A stretch of DNA of 11,782 nt from UBA525 sp964589765 (GTDB lineage: Archaea; Nanobdellota; Nanobdellia; Woesearchaeales; UBA525): NCBI GenBank assembly GCA_964589765.1, contig CAZPUM010000032.1, forward strand, positions 1 to 11,782, read 5' to 3'. Below are positions 1 through 6,030 of the stretch, one piece after another (position 1 is the stretch's first letter; each line of letters opens with the position of its first letter). The translations under genes and the position numbers were made by a program. The notes beneath the pieces were generated by a model that did no database searches, was not told where the DNA came from, and was given only the letters and a program-made list of their open reading frames with translations.

Positions 1-776
1 ACCTTCGACCTGTGTTCGATTTTGTGGATTAAGAACACCATCTGCAACATTTTCATGTACTCCTGACTCAACTTTGCACCAATACTTTCCGAGTACCCTT
101 TGAATATTGCATCCCATTGTTCTTGAGATTTGCACCACTCTGATGTCGCCACCAATCCAAACCCTGGAAGTCTTCCTGTGACCGCCTCTTCATCTACGCA
201 CAGAACACGGTTCCCATCAGTCATAAAGTTCCCCGTACTTGAGTCGCTAAAGTCCTTTATCGAAGATATATCGTACATAGACCTTAGTCGGGAAAACTCA
301 TGGTTTATCTGTTTGAAATCCTCTTCGCTTATTACCTCTCGTTCTACACACCGTCCTAGTTTTGTATAGAAAAATCTGTCTGGGCAGTGTTCCACTCTAA
401 CATTCAGAGCGTTAAGGTGGCCTATCAAGTATCCAACCTTTTCAAGATCACCAAGAGAAGCGTCTCCGTCTATCTCCTTCCAACCTTCCAAGAACTCGAA
501 CAATAGATAAAAATCATCGCGTCCTATCAGGGCAGGGAACATCTCACTCGCCATCCCAACAAGAGATTCAATACCGATAGCCTCATCCAAGTTTTTACAC
601 TGCCTTAATTTGTATCTAATACCTCCAAAGTCTCTTACAACATATGATCTGGCACTGAATGCTCGTTCAGATGCCAGGGTCTCGACAGTATCATAGTCAA
701 TAATACCATCAAAGGGTCTGTCAGTCAACAATATTGCCATATTCCTATCTATTGCAGTCTGTCTCATATGGGCCAA
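1..776 (-). CDS. Aminoglycoside phosphotransferase/choline kinase-like protein, partial (C-terminus beyond window)
   Basis: An open frame with no stop runs off the left edge, giving 258 visible residues. It reads like a divergent APH/choline-kinase fold. There is an N-lobe lysine in RYKLR (K56) with a possible helix-C glutamate (E70), a hinge-like FYLLFEFLEG (89-98), a catalytic-loop-like DSSTGN (D178 to N183, matching DxxxxN but without the usual HG before the Asp), and a metal-binding-like VDEE (D195, E197). Family knowledge suggests phosphorylation of a small molecule; the substrate cannot be read. The start is chosen as TTG at 776-774 because GGAGGT lies 6 nt upstream; an in-frame ATG at 767 is the alternative but sits too far from that site. 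The catalytic loop is degenerate, so it may be an inactive or specialised kinase. The frame is certain, the family only moderately so. Confidence 0.6.
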   Translation of the reverse strand, partial: MAHMRQTAIDRNMAILLTDRPFDGIIDYDTVETLASERAFSARSYVVRDFGGIRYKLRQCKNLDEAIGIESLVGMASEMFPALIGRDDFYLLFEFLEGWKEIDGDASLGDLEKVGYLIGHLNALNVRVEHCPDRFFYTKLGRCVEREVISEEDFKQINHEFSRLRSMYDISSIKDFSDSSTGNFMTDGNRVLCVDEEAVTGRLPGFGLVATSEWCKSQEQWDAIFKGYSESIGAKLSQEYMKMLQMVFLIHKIEHRSK

Positions 777-782
777 GCGCAC

Positions 783-788
783 ACCTCC
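783..788 (-). promoter_or_regulatory. Shine-Dalgarno site of the kinase-like gene
   Basis: GGAGGT on the minus strand, 6 nt before the TTG at 776. It decides the start: the next in-frame ATG (767) would be about 15 nt away. This is the only clear first-in-transcript gene here that uses a Shine-Dalgarno site. Confidence 0.65.
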
Positions 789-818
789 GGTTTGTCCAAT
801 ATAATTAAGACATCAGAG

Positions 819-827
819 TATAAAAAT
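819..827 (-). promoter_or_regulatory. TATA box of the kinase-like gene
   Basis: ATTTTTATA on the minus strand. A start site about 25 nt downstream would fall near 797-799 and leave a short leader carrying the GGAGGT site. The rest of 777-906 holds no gene that I can see. Confidence 0.5.
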
Positions 828-899
828 GTTACTAAGAAGTAGTGACAATCAATAAATGTAAAGAAAGGCCACATTTAACCTTTTCGGCCTCTCGACGAC

Positions 900-906
900 A
901 AAAAAA
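900..906 (-). terminator. Oligo-T terminator after the secreted-protein gene
   Basis: Seven consecutive T on the minus strand directly after the TGA at 909-907. T-runs alone are typical archaeal terminators. A weak AGGCC/GGCCT inverted repeat follows, with a long loop that makes it unconvincing as a hairpin. Confidence 0.5.
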
Positions 907-1731
907 TCAGTCCCAAGCACCAGTGTCGCCAGATTCAAACCCATCCACGAATATTGTTGAACAAACAGCAGGGTAGTTTTCACCCGAACCTGTGTAGGGA
1001 AGACCGTTAACAAACACCGCGTCACAATATGTTCTGTCCATTATGTGACCTGCACCCACTAGGTACATCTCAGCCATGTGAGTAAATGAAGGGTCGTCAT
1101 GTTCTGCGAAGTCAGGCCAATCCTCGACACCCATCCAGTCTTCAAGATGCGTCCATCCAGGAATGTGCGGAAAATCTCCTCCGTCGGTATCCTGTGCTGC
1201 TGGAAGGTTGTACAGGTTTCTGAATCTCTCCAGCGAGTCCTGACCAAGCATGTTACCATAAGTCCCTGTCACAGGGTCGAAGTAATCGTAAGCTGTTACA
1301 ACAATCATAGCATCCAGGGTGTTAGTAGGAACTACAGTGAAACCTGCGCTATCTCCATTTGTACCCATCGTGCCCAGGGGATATCCTGTTATACCATCAT
1401 AGAATGTTAAAAAAGTCCATGCTGCAGGCTCTTCCTTACAATCAAGATGAACTCTGAAATGCTGTCCTGCCCCAGTTATTCCCTCATCCACAATCCTTGC
1501 CTGTCTGTAAAAACCAAGCTGACCATTACAGGAAGACGGCTCAGGCACTGAGTAGGGTTCGCTCTTTCTGGCATCTTCCTCACAGATTACGGGTGAATTA
1601 TCACCCAAAGGCTTAACCCCTGGAGGCAGAACACTGCTTGTACACACCTGTGTCTCATCCCCCGCAAATACTGGTGCCGAAACCAAAGCTGCCAAACCGA
1701 CAGCCAGGACTGTATTACGTAGTTTTACCAT
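907..1731 (-). CDS. Secreted protein with C-terminal DGFESGD tail, function unknown
   Basis: 274 residues. The N-terminus is a Sec-type signal peptide: Lys/Arg, a hydrophobic stretch (8-21), then a likely cleavage after AFA at residue 23. The mature part has six cysteines (30, 50, 68, 98, 236, 257), so disulfides outside the cell are plausible. It is rich in Gly, Asp and aromatic residues and has no hydrophobic C-terminal anchor. I do not recognise the body of the protein. The last 15 residues read IFVDGFESGDTGAWD. From memory, a DGFESGxTxAW tail recurs at the C-terminus of many unrelated exported bacterial proteins, so this one may be acquired or built on a bacterial export pattern. The ATG at 1731 begins the signal peptide. 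A T-rich element at 1759-1764 could be its promoter, leaving a leader of a few nucleotides. Confidence 0.85.
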   Translation of the reverse strand: MVKLRNTVLAVGLAALVSAPVFAGDETQVCTSSVLPPGVKPLGDNSPVICEEDARKSEPYSVPEPSSCNGQLGFYRQARIVDEGITGAGQHFRVHLDCKEEPAAWTFLTFYDGITGYPLGTMGTNGDSAGFTVVPTNTLDAMIVVTAYDYFDPVTGTYGNMLGQDSLERFRNLYNLPAAQDTDGGDFPHIPGWTHLEDWMGVEDWPDFAEHDDPSFTHMAEMYLVGAGHIMDRTYCDAVFVNGLPYTGSGENYPAVCSTIFVDGFESGDTGAWD

Positions 1732-1758
1732 ACTAGAAATCGGGATGCGGGTTTAGCC

Positions 1759-1764
1759 TAAAAA
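1759..1764 (-). promoter_or_regulatory. T-rich element: possible TATA box and/or terminator
   Basis: TTTTTA on the minus strand lies in the 35-bp gap after the stop of the PLD gene and about 30 nt before the ATG of the secreted-protein gene. It could end the upstream transcript, start the downstream one, or both. The sequence does not separate these roles. Confidence 0.3.
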
Positions 1765-1766
1765 GA

Positions 1767-2726
1767 TTATGATTCAGATTTAACCCTTAAATACTCCTCA
1801 ACGTACTTTTCGGCTAACAAATAATCATCAATAATCAACATGTTTTCGTCGTTTCTTGTTGTGGCCGACCATGTCGGGTTGTAGCTTCCTGTGATTACTG
1901 TTCTGTTATCAATTATGAAAACTTTGTGGTGCATGGTTTTCGGATTCCCATCTTTCACTGAGAATCGTTCAAGTTTTCCAAACTCTGAGTGTTCAGGGTT
2001 CATTCTAGACTCGAAAACACCTTCGACATGAATTCCAGATTCCGATAATTCAAGTAGAGTAGTTCCAATCTCATCCGAAGTGAAACTGAATGTCATGAAG
2101 TATACTGATTGCTTCGCCTTTTCCAGCTCACCGAGAACAGTTTGTTCGCATCTCTCCTGAGGACAGAATAGTAACTGTACTAAACTTCCAGAAATATTGA
2201 TGTATCTAGGTGCGACTCTTCTTTTGCTGTACTCTTCTGTCTTCCTTTCATTTATTTGTTTAAACTCTGAAAGATATCTGTAAGCAACGGTCTCAGATTC
2301 GATCACTAACAGATTGTTGTCGTTGAATTTTGCCCCATTTACAGTAGGGTTCATACTTCCCGTGATTACTTTTTCAGAATCCAAAACACAGAATTTATGG
2401 TGCATAAGCCCTTTAGAAGGAATCTCTCTGAAATCTTTGTGTTCTTCATATACAAAAACATCTGCTTGCTTCTGAATCAGCAGTTCTGAAACTGTTTCAA
2501 GCCCCAAATCATAAAATGCACAAGAAATATCAGTTGATTTCCCAATCTCGTCAAGCAAAACTCTTTCACAATCCTCTACAGGACAAAAATACACATCTAT
2601 CGAGCCCTCTTCAACAACAAGATTTCCTCCTAAATCTTGACCAACAAACCCCTCTAAAAAAGCAAAAACCATTGCGAAGAATAACAAAACTCCAATCAGC
2701 AACAAAATCGCTCTTCCGGGTCCCAT
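1767..2726 (-). CDS. Membrane-anchored phospholipase D-like protein, two HKD motifs
   Basis: 319 residues with one N-terminal membrane segment (about 6-25), so the rest is probably exposed outside the cell. Two PLD repeats follow. Repeat 1 has H109-x-K111-x4-D116 and then G123-S-x-N126. Repeat 2 has H266-x-K268-x4-D273 and then G280-S-x-N283. Both full HKD sets are intact, so it should be catalytic. The family hydrolyses phosphodiesters of phospholipids or nucleic acids through a phosphohistidine intermediate; which substrate applies here cannot be read. Each repeat is preceded by an FCPxxxCE motif (C48/C53 and C188/C193), which marks an internal duplication and may form disulfides. A TATA box ends 20 nt before the ATG, so the transcript is probably leaderless. 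The neighbouring secreted protein suggests a cell-surface context. Confidence 0.88.
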   Translation of the reverse strand: MGPGRAILLLIGVLLFFAMVFAFLEGFVGQDLGGNLVVEEGSIDVYFCPVEDCERVLLDEIGKSTDISCAFYDLGLETVSELLIQKQADVFVYEEHKDFREIPSKGLMHHKFCVLDSEKVITGSMNPTVNGAKFNDNNLLVIESETVAYRYLSEFKQINERKTEEYSKRRVAPRYINISGSLVQLLFCPQERCEQTVLGELEKAKQSVYFMTFSFTSDEIGTTLLELSESGIHVEGVFESRMNPEHSEFGKLERFSVKDGNPKTMHHKVFIIDNRTVITGSYNPTWSATTRNDENMLIIDDYLLAEKYVEEYLRVKSES

Positions 2727-2746
2727 ATCTTTGAGAACACGTTTTC

Positions 2747-2752
2747 TTTTAA
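2747..2752 (-). promoter_or_regulatory. TATA box of the PLD-like gene
   Basis: TTAAAA on the minus strand, centred about 24 nt before the ATG at 2726. It begins just after the stop codon of the preceding gene. There is no Shine-Dalgarno site, so a leaderless message is likely. Confidence 0.55.
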
Positions 2753-2753
2753 G

Positions 2754-3209
2754 TCACTTTTTGTTAGAATCACGAATTAACTCGTTAAGTCTCTCGGCAG
2801 ATTTTCTTAAAGCGAAGTATGTTTGTGGTTGAACTGTTTTGATTTTGTCGACCAGTTCAGCCATTTCAGGAAGAGGTTCGTCCACAACGGGCAACCCGCA
2901 TCTTAGAGCATAACCTTTTATGGCTTCTTCAGGGATGGTTGTTAGAAGAAAGAATCCTGGTCTGTATTTGTCAGACATCACCCCTTCAAGAAACTCAAGA
3001 CCATACCTCTCCATACTTAACAGTCTTACAGGCTCGCCATTATCCACCATTTCAAGATAGTCTGCATGCCTTGTAAGAAGACGTTTAGCCACAGCTACAA
3101 CCATCTCATTGCCGATAAGTGTTATTCTTTTAGGGAGTTGTAGTCTGTGTAACTCTTTCCTGAATCTCTGATGAATGTCTATCTCCACGCCCTTTGGGGT
3201 TAGTTCCAT
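2754..3209 (-). CDS. TtuA/Ncs6 C-terminal-half-like protein lacking the PP-loop
   Basis: 151 residues, soluble, no cysteine pairs. By eye it follows the C-terminal half of the TtuA/Ncs6 adenine-nucleotide alpha-hydrolases that thiolate tRNA uridines. RFRKELHRLQLPKRITLIGN matches the helix and strand before their GHNLDDEA motif. TTIPEEAIKGYALRCGLPV matches the IPEKEVxxYAxLxGI segment, and PQTYFALRKSAERL matches PGTKFxxLRSFEKL. The PP-loop SGGxDS, the catalytic cysteines and both zinc-binding CxxC pairs of TtuA are absent, and GHNLDDEA is replaced by GNEMVVAV. If the match is real, this is a catalytically dead remnant or regulatory paralogue. I infer the family from remembered motifs only; an unrelated orphan protein is the alternative. 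The start ATG is supported by a TATA box about 25 nt upstream, giving a leaderless message. Confidence 0.8.
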   Translation of the reverse strand: MELTPKGVEIDIHQRFRKELHRLQLPKRITLIGNEMVVAVAKRLLTRHADYLEMVDNGEPVRLLSMERYGLEFLEGVMSDKYRPGFFLLTTIPEEAIKGYALRCGLPVVDEPLPEMAELVDKIKTVQPQTYFALRKSAERLNELIRDSNKK

Positions 3210-3216
3210 GAGGTCA

Positions 3217-3229
3217 GAGACACAGTCTC
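3217..3229. promoter_or_regulatory. Inverted repeat between TATA box and start: possible operator
   Basis: GAGAC-ACA-GTCTC is a perfect 5-bp inverted repeat between the TATA box (3231-3236) and the start codon (3209) of the TtuA-like gene. This is where an archaeal repressor would block RNA polymerase. No regulator gene is visible nearby. Confidence 0.3.
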
Positions 3230-3230
3230 A

Positions 3231-3236
3231 TTTAAA
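3231..3236 (-). promoter_or_regulatory. TATA box of the TtuA-like gene
   Basis: TTTAAA preceded by AACCC on the minus strand, centred about 25 nt before the ATG at 3209. The box is a palindrome, so it might also drive plus-strand transcription into the 3240-3380 gap. Confidence 0.6.
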
Positions 3237-3249
3237 GGGTTTTTCAAGA

Positions 3250-3356
3250 CGGACAATATTCGTCCGACACAGTGACAAAAATGACACCATTCTAGAATAG
3301 TAACATCTAAATATGACAAACTTTCCCTAAGTCATAACGGTGTTTGGAAAAACACC
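3250..3356. repeat. Cluster of four inverted repeats in the intergenic gap
   Basis: Four separate inverted repeats lie in 107 bp: CGGAC/GTCCG (3250-3254 and 3262-3266), the perfect palindrome ATTCTAGAAT (3289-3298), TATGAC/GTCATA (3312-3317 and 3331-3336, 13-nt loop), and GGTGTTT-GGAA-AAACACC (3339-3356, 7-bp stem with tetraloop). On the plus strand a T8 run follows at 3372. They could be regulator sites upstream of the TtuA-like gene or stems of a small plus-strand RNA. I see no protein-coding frame here with supporting signals. Confidence 0.5.
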
Positions 3357-3371
3357 TGGAAAACTCACCTC

Positions 3372-3379
3372 TTTTTTTT
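3372..3379 (+). terminator. T8 run, possible terminator of a plus-strand transcript
   Basis: Eight consecutive T on the plus strand, 15 nt after the GGTGTTT/AAACACC hairpin. It suits an archaeal terminator for a transcript crossing the gap, but no plus-strand gene is known to need it. Confidence 0.3.
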
Positions 3380-3422
3380 CCCGGAAGGAAACCGCTCCGC
3401 TTCGGCGGGCGGGCCTTCAGGG
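3380..3422. repeat. GC-rich bipartite stem-loop at the 3' end of the Lon-like gene
   Basis: An outer stem, CCCGGAAGG with CCTTCAGGG (3380-3388 and 3414-3422, 8 of 9 pairs), encloses an inner stem, CCGCtCCGC with GCGGGCGG (3392-3400 and 3405-3412, one bulged T), closed by a TTCG tetraloop. The sequence is far more GC-rich than its surroundings and overlaps the stop codon of the Lon-like gene. On that gene's strand it is followed by A8 rather than T8, so it is not a classical intrinsic terminator. It may protect the 3' end of the mRNA or be a dispersed repeat. Confidence 0.6.
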
Positions 3423-5102
3423 CCTATTTCTGATTAGAATAAACCCAGCAAGGCCTAAACCAAAAAGTGCTCCAAAAGCAAAGAAAGTCATAGCCTCCCA
3501 AAAACCGGGAGGAATTCGTAAACCGTTCTTCTCAGGAAAATACATATCAACGTTAGAAAGCTCAATGGAGTACTCTGCAAAGTTCAAGGCACTGTATTTG
3601 TAATTCTCACCAAGGTCCTGCGCGTATTGATAGTAACTGTATCCAAGAATAGGAAAGAAATCGTTACTCTGTTTTTGAGAAATCACCTGAGCAGCAACAT
3701 CAAGCTTCACATCAACAAGGTCAAACGCACCCTCATCAGTTACTGCAAGTGCACTCGCAACAACATCCGCTTCAGCCCTCGCTTTACTGGCAATAAACAG
3801 ACAGATTGCAGGCTCATCATCTTTATACCTGTACGCCTCACTAAGCGTGGTCTTTGCATTTACGGCAAGACTATCTGAATAAAGTCTCAAATAACCTATC
3901 CTCTCTTCTGCTTCAGAAATTTTCTCCAAACAAGCATTGGTCAAATACACATCATCAATAATTATCTGCTTACTTGGCATACCAAAGAATTTAGACCACG
4001 TTGTTGCACTAACAAGTCTCTCCTCAATAAACCCAACAGCGCCAGGATCGGGATCAGACATATTAACATCCCTTAGAGTCATCTCCGCTTCGATAACCCT
4101 CTCTTTAACTATTGAGTAAACCTCCAAATCGGAAACCGTTGTGATGTTAATCTTGGAAAGTTTCTCGTTAAGACGCACCGTCGCCCTTTCCAGTCGCTCA
4201 GTTCGCGACTGCAATTCAGAAACAGATTCCTGCTCGCGCAACTGTGTAGCCAACACTATGTTGGTGCTGAAGCAAAGACTTGCGCGAGAGTAATCTCTTC
4301 CTTCCGGAAGAGCTGAGAGTCTCTGTGAAAAGTTTCCAGTGTCGTTGAACTCCTCGCCTATTTCGTCCATCTCATCATACAGGGATTCCATTCTTTCACA
4401 GATCAAGTCCGCCACCTCCCTCATTCTGCTAGTGTACTCTTCAGGAGGAACTGGTGGCGAGAAATCAGTTGAGTATCTCTTTCCTGTGTACACCTCAAGA
4501 GCTTGAGAAAGCGATGAAACTTCTATAACCTCAACCTCAGTGGTCAGATTAGATTTGTTTGTTGTCAATGAAGGAATAAGTACTGTGCTCAACCCTTCGC
4601 GTTTAGCACCTTCAAGTTTTTCAGGAACACCTGCAACAGGACCTATTATTCCCCCACTGTTTATTGTTCCAGTCATACCCACATCAGAACGCATCTCTTG
4701 ACCGTCAAGAACAGCGACTGTCAATACCGCAATAGCTCCTCCAGCACTAGGCCCCCCGACTATCGCGCTGTCCGCCCGAATAGTATAGAAAAAGTCGTAA
4801 CGAGAACAATCCTCGTCTATAAACTCACAAGCGATTCTGTTCGCATATCGCGTACTACTCTGAGTATCCAATCTAGTGAGCGGAAAACTGTCAATGAAAA
4901 CCCTCCCATTTCCAGATGTTACCTCTAAATGTACAGAAGCGGTTCCTCCCTGACCTGTCTCCTCAATATATGTTAACAGAGTCGTCTTACCTTCCATACC
5001 ACCCGTATGAAGACTCAGAGCTACCGCGAAAACTGCCACCAACACGAGCAATGGTATCAAAAGACCACTAACTCGCGTTTTTGTTTTTACCCCTCGCTTC
5101 AA
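3417..5102 (-). CDS. Membrane-bound Lon-like (S16) serine protease, archaeal stand-alone type
   Basis: 561 residues: an N-terminal membrane segment (about 13-30), a Lon-type proteolytic domain (about 50-210), a long helical region (about 220-530) and a C-terminal membrane segment (about 535-556) ending in a basic tail. The Ser-Lys dyad is visible: S119 in GGPSAGG and K162 in GVPEKLEGA, 43 residues apart as in E. coli Lon (S679/K722). There is no AAA+ ATPase domain, which distinguishes it from LonB. It matches the archaeal predicted serine proteases grouped in COG1750. The N-terminal segment and topology suggest the protease domain faces outside. The start is TTG at 5102, with GAGG about 10 nt upstream, inside the end of the Rnp4-Bud32 gene (35-nt overlap), so the two are co-transcribed. 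Substrates are unknown. Confidence 0.88.
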   Translation of the reverse strand: MKRGVKTKTRVSGLLIPLLVLVAVFAVALSLHTGGMEGKTTLLTYIEETGQGGTASVHLEVTSGNGRVFIDSFPLTRLDTQSSTRYANRIACEFIDEDCSRYDFFYTIRADSAIVGGPSAGGAIAVLTVAVLDGQEMRSDVGMTGTINSGGIIGPVAGVPEKLEGAKREGLSTVLIPSLTTNKSNLTTEVEVIEVSSLSQALEVYTGKRYSTDFSPPVPPEEYTSRMREVADLICERMESLYDEMDEIGEEFNDTGNFSQRLSALPEGRDYSRASLCFSTNIVLATQLREQESVSELQSRTERLERATVRLNEKLSKINITTVSDLEVYSIVKERVIEAEMTLRDVNMSDPDPGAVGFIEERLVSATTWSKFFGMPSKQIIIDDVYLTNACLEKISEAEERIGYLRLYSDSLAVNAKTTLSEAYRYKDDEPAICLFIASKARAEADVVASALAVTDEGAFDLVDVKLDVAAQVISQKQSNDFFPILGYSYYQYAQDLGENYKYSALNFAEYSIELSNVDMYFPEKNGLRIPPGFWEAMTFFAFGALFGLGLAGFILIRNRP

Positions 5103-5955
5103 CCTTCTTCAACCTCTCAAGCACTTTTTCTGAACCTTTCCATGAACGGTAACCTTTGAGAAACTTTCTAACAGCAGACCCATAAACCTTGTGGTGTTTG
5201 CTCAGCAAGGCCTGTTTAAACAGATGAACATCAACCGCCTTGTCCTCATCTCTCTCACTGTAATAACTCAACCCAAAATCAATCAACACAAGTTCCTCAC
5301 CTGTGAACATCATGTTGCTAGTAGTCAAATCAGCATGTATAAGATTGGCAGAGTGAAGCTTGGCAACCATAGTTCCTATTTGCTCTGCCAACTCAACCCT
5401 GGAATCAAGAACATCCTTCACAGGCACACCTGGAATATCTTCCAGGACAAGAGTAAACTCATCCCTCTGTGAAACCAAGGGCACCCTGACTCCTGCCCGT
5501 GCGGCTTTACCGATAATCCTCGCCTCCGCACGGGTCCTTCTCGTGCGCATTCGCAGGTCTAAATCAGGGTGTCTGTACCGCTTCTCAGGTCTGGATTTAA
5601 CAACCCCGTCAGGGGTTCTGGTTAGAACCGCCTCTGCTCCCTGAGCTATCTTCATAGTGTTGCAGACAACTGTCAGCTCTGTTAGGGTAGGTATGCGCTT
5701 AATACTGCCACAGACCATACAGGTCATCACAACACAACCTTGTCGCGTTCTGACGCGAACCTTTCCTGGATGCCAGAATGTGAAACAGTTCCTACAGTGC
5801 TTTCTGTTATATTCACGGAGACTTATCCTGTGTGTTTCAGCCAGTTTTCTCGCTTTTTTCACATAAGAACATGCTAAATCCTCATCAGCACTCCTAGCAA
5901 GCTCAAACAGTCTTAATATCTCATTATGAGCTCTTTTTTTGTCATTCTTGGCCAC
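5068..5955 (-). CDS. Fusion of RNase P component 4 (Rpp21/Rnp4) and KEOPS kinase Bud32
   Basis: 295 residues in one uninterrupted frame. Residues 1-95 form an Rpp21/Rnp4-type domain: two basic helices and a zinc ribbon with C54/C57 and C79/C82. This protein subunit helps RNase P RNA trim tRNA 5' leaders. Residues 101-295 form a complete Bud32: QGAEA (105-109), lysine K120 in VVKSRPEKRYRHPDLD, HADLTTSN (H207, D209, N213), LIDFG (D226) and the C-terminal EARGKNKN. Bud32 is the ATPase/kinase of KEOPS, which makes t6A on tRNA. M101 could be an internal start, but no Shine-Dalgarno site precedes it. The start chosen is GTG at 5955, which lies about 26 nt after a TATA box and fits the usual Rnp4 N-terminus. 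The frame extends open to an ATG at 6069, which would overlap the divergent gene. A fused Kae1-Bud32 is known in euryarchaea; I do not know of this Rnp4 fusion. Confidence 0.9.
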   Translation of the reverse strand: MAKNDKKRAHNEILRLFELARSADEDLACSYVKKARKLAETHRISLREYNRKHCRNCFTFWHPGKVRVRTRQGCVVMTCMVCGSIKRIPTLTELTVVCNTMKIAQGAEAVLTRTPDGVVKSRPEKRYRHPDLDLRMRTRRTRAEARIIGKAARAGVRVPLVSQRDEFTLVLEDIPGVPVKDVLDSRVELAEQIGTMVAKLHSANLIHADLTTSNMMFTGEELVLIDFGLSYYSERDEDKAVDVHLFKQALLSKHHKVYGSAVRKFLKGYRSWKGSEKVLERLKKVEARGKNKNAS

Positions 5956-5977
5956 AAAAGACCAGAGCCGACGTACG

Positions 5978-5985
5978 TTTAAATA
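5978..5985 (-). promoter_or_regulatory. TATA box of the rnp4-bud32 / protease operon
   Basis: TATTTAAA on the minus strand, centred about 26 nt before the GTG at 5955. This placement supports leaderless translation from that GTG. It shares a 75-bp divergent region with the plus-strand promoter at 6003. Confidence 0.7.
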
Positions 5986-6002
5986 GGTGTTTGCCAAAAC
6001 AA

Positions 6003-6009
6003 TATAAAT
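6003..6009 (+). promoter_or_regulatory. TATA box of the coiled-coil / nip7-like / dph6 operon
   Basis: TATAAAT, centred 25 nt before the ATG at 6031. There is no spaced Shine-Dalgarno site, so the first gene is probably leaderless. The two TATA boxes of the divergent region are 17 bp apart. Confidence 0.7.
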
Positions 6010-6030
6010 CGGAGCGGAGAACATCGGAAT

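Noticed and set aside
130..369. Plus-strand frame of 79 codons
   Set aside because: It lies opposite the kinase-like gene, has no promoter or ribosome site, and its sequence is not protein-like.
3380..3422. GC-rich hairpin as an intrinsic terminator of the protease gene
   Set aside because: On the minus strand the hairpin is followed by A8, not by a T-run, so the classical arrangement is absent.
3340..3603. Plus-strand frame of 87 codons starting in the structured gap
   Set aside because: Most of it is antisense to the protease C-terminus and it translates through the hairpin. There is no start signal.
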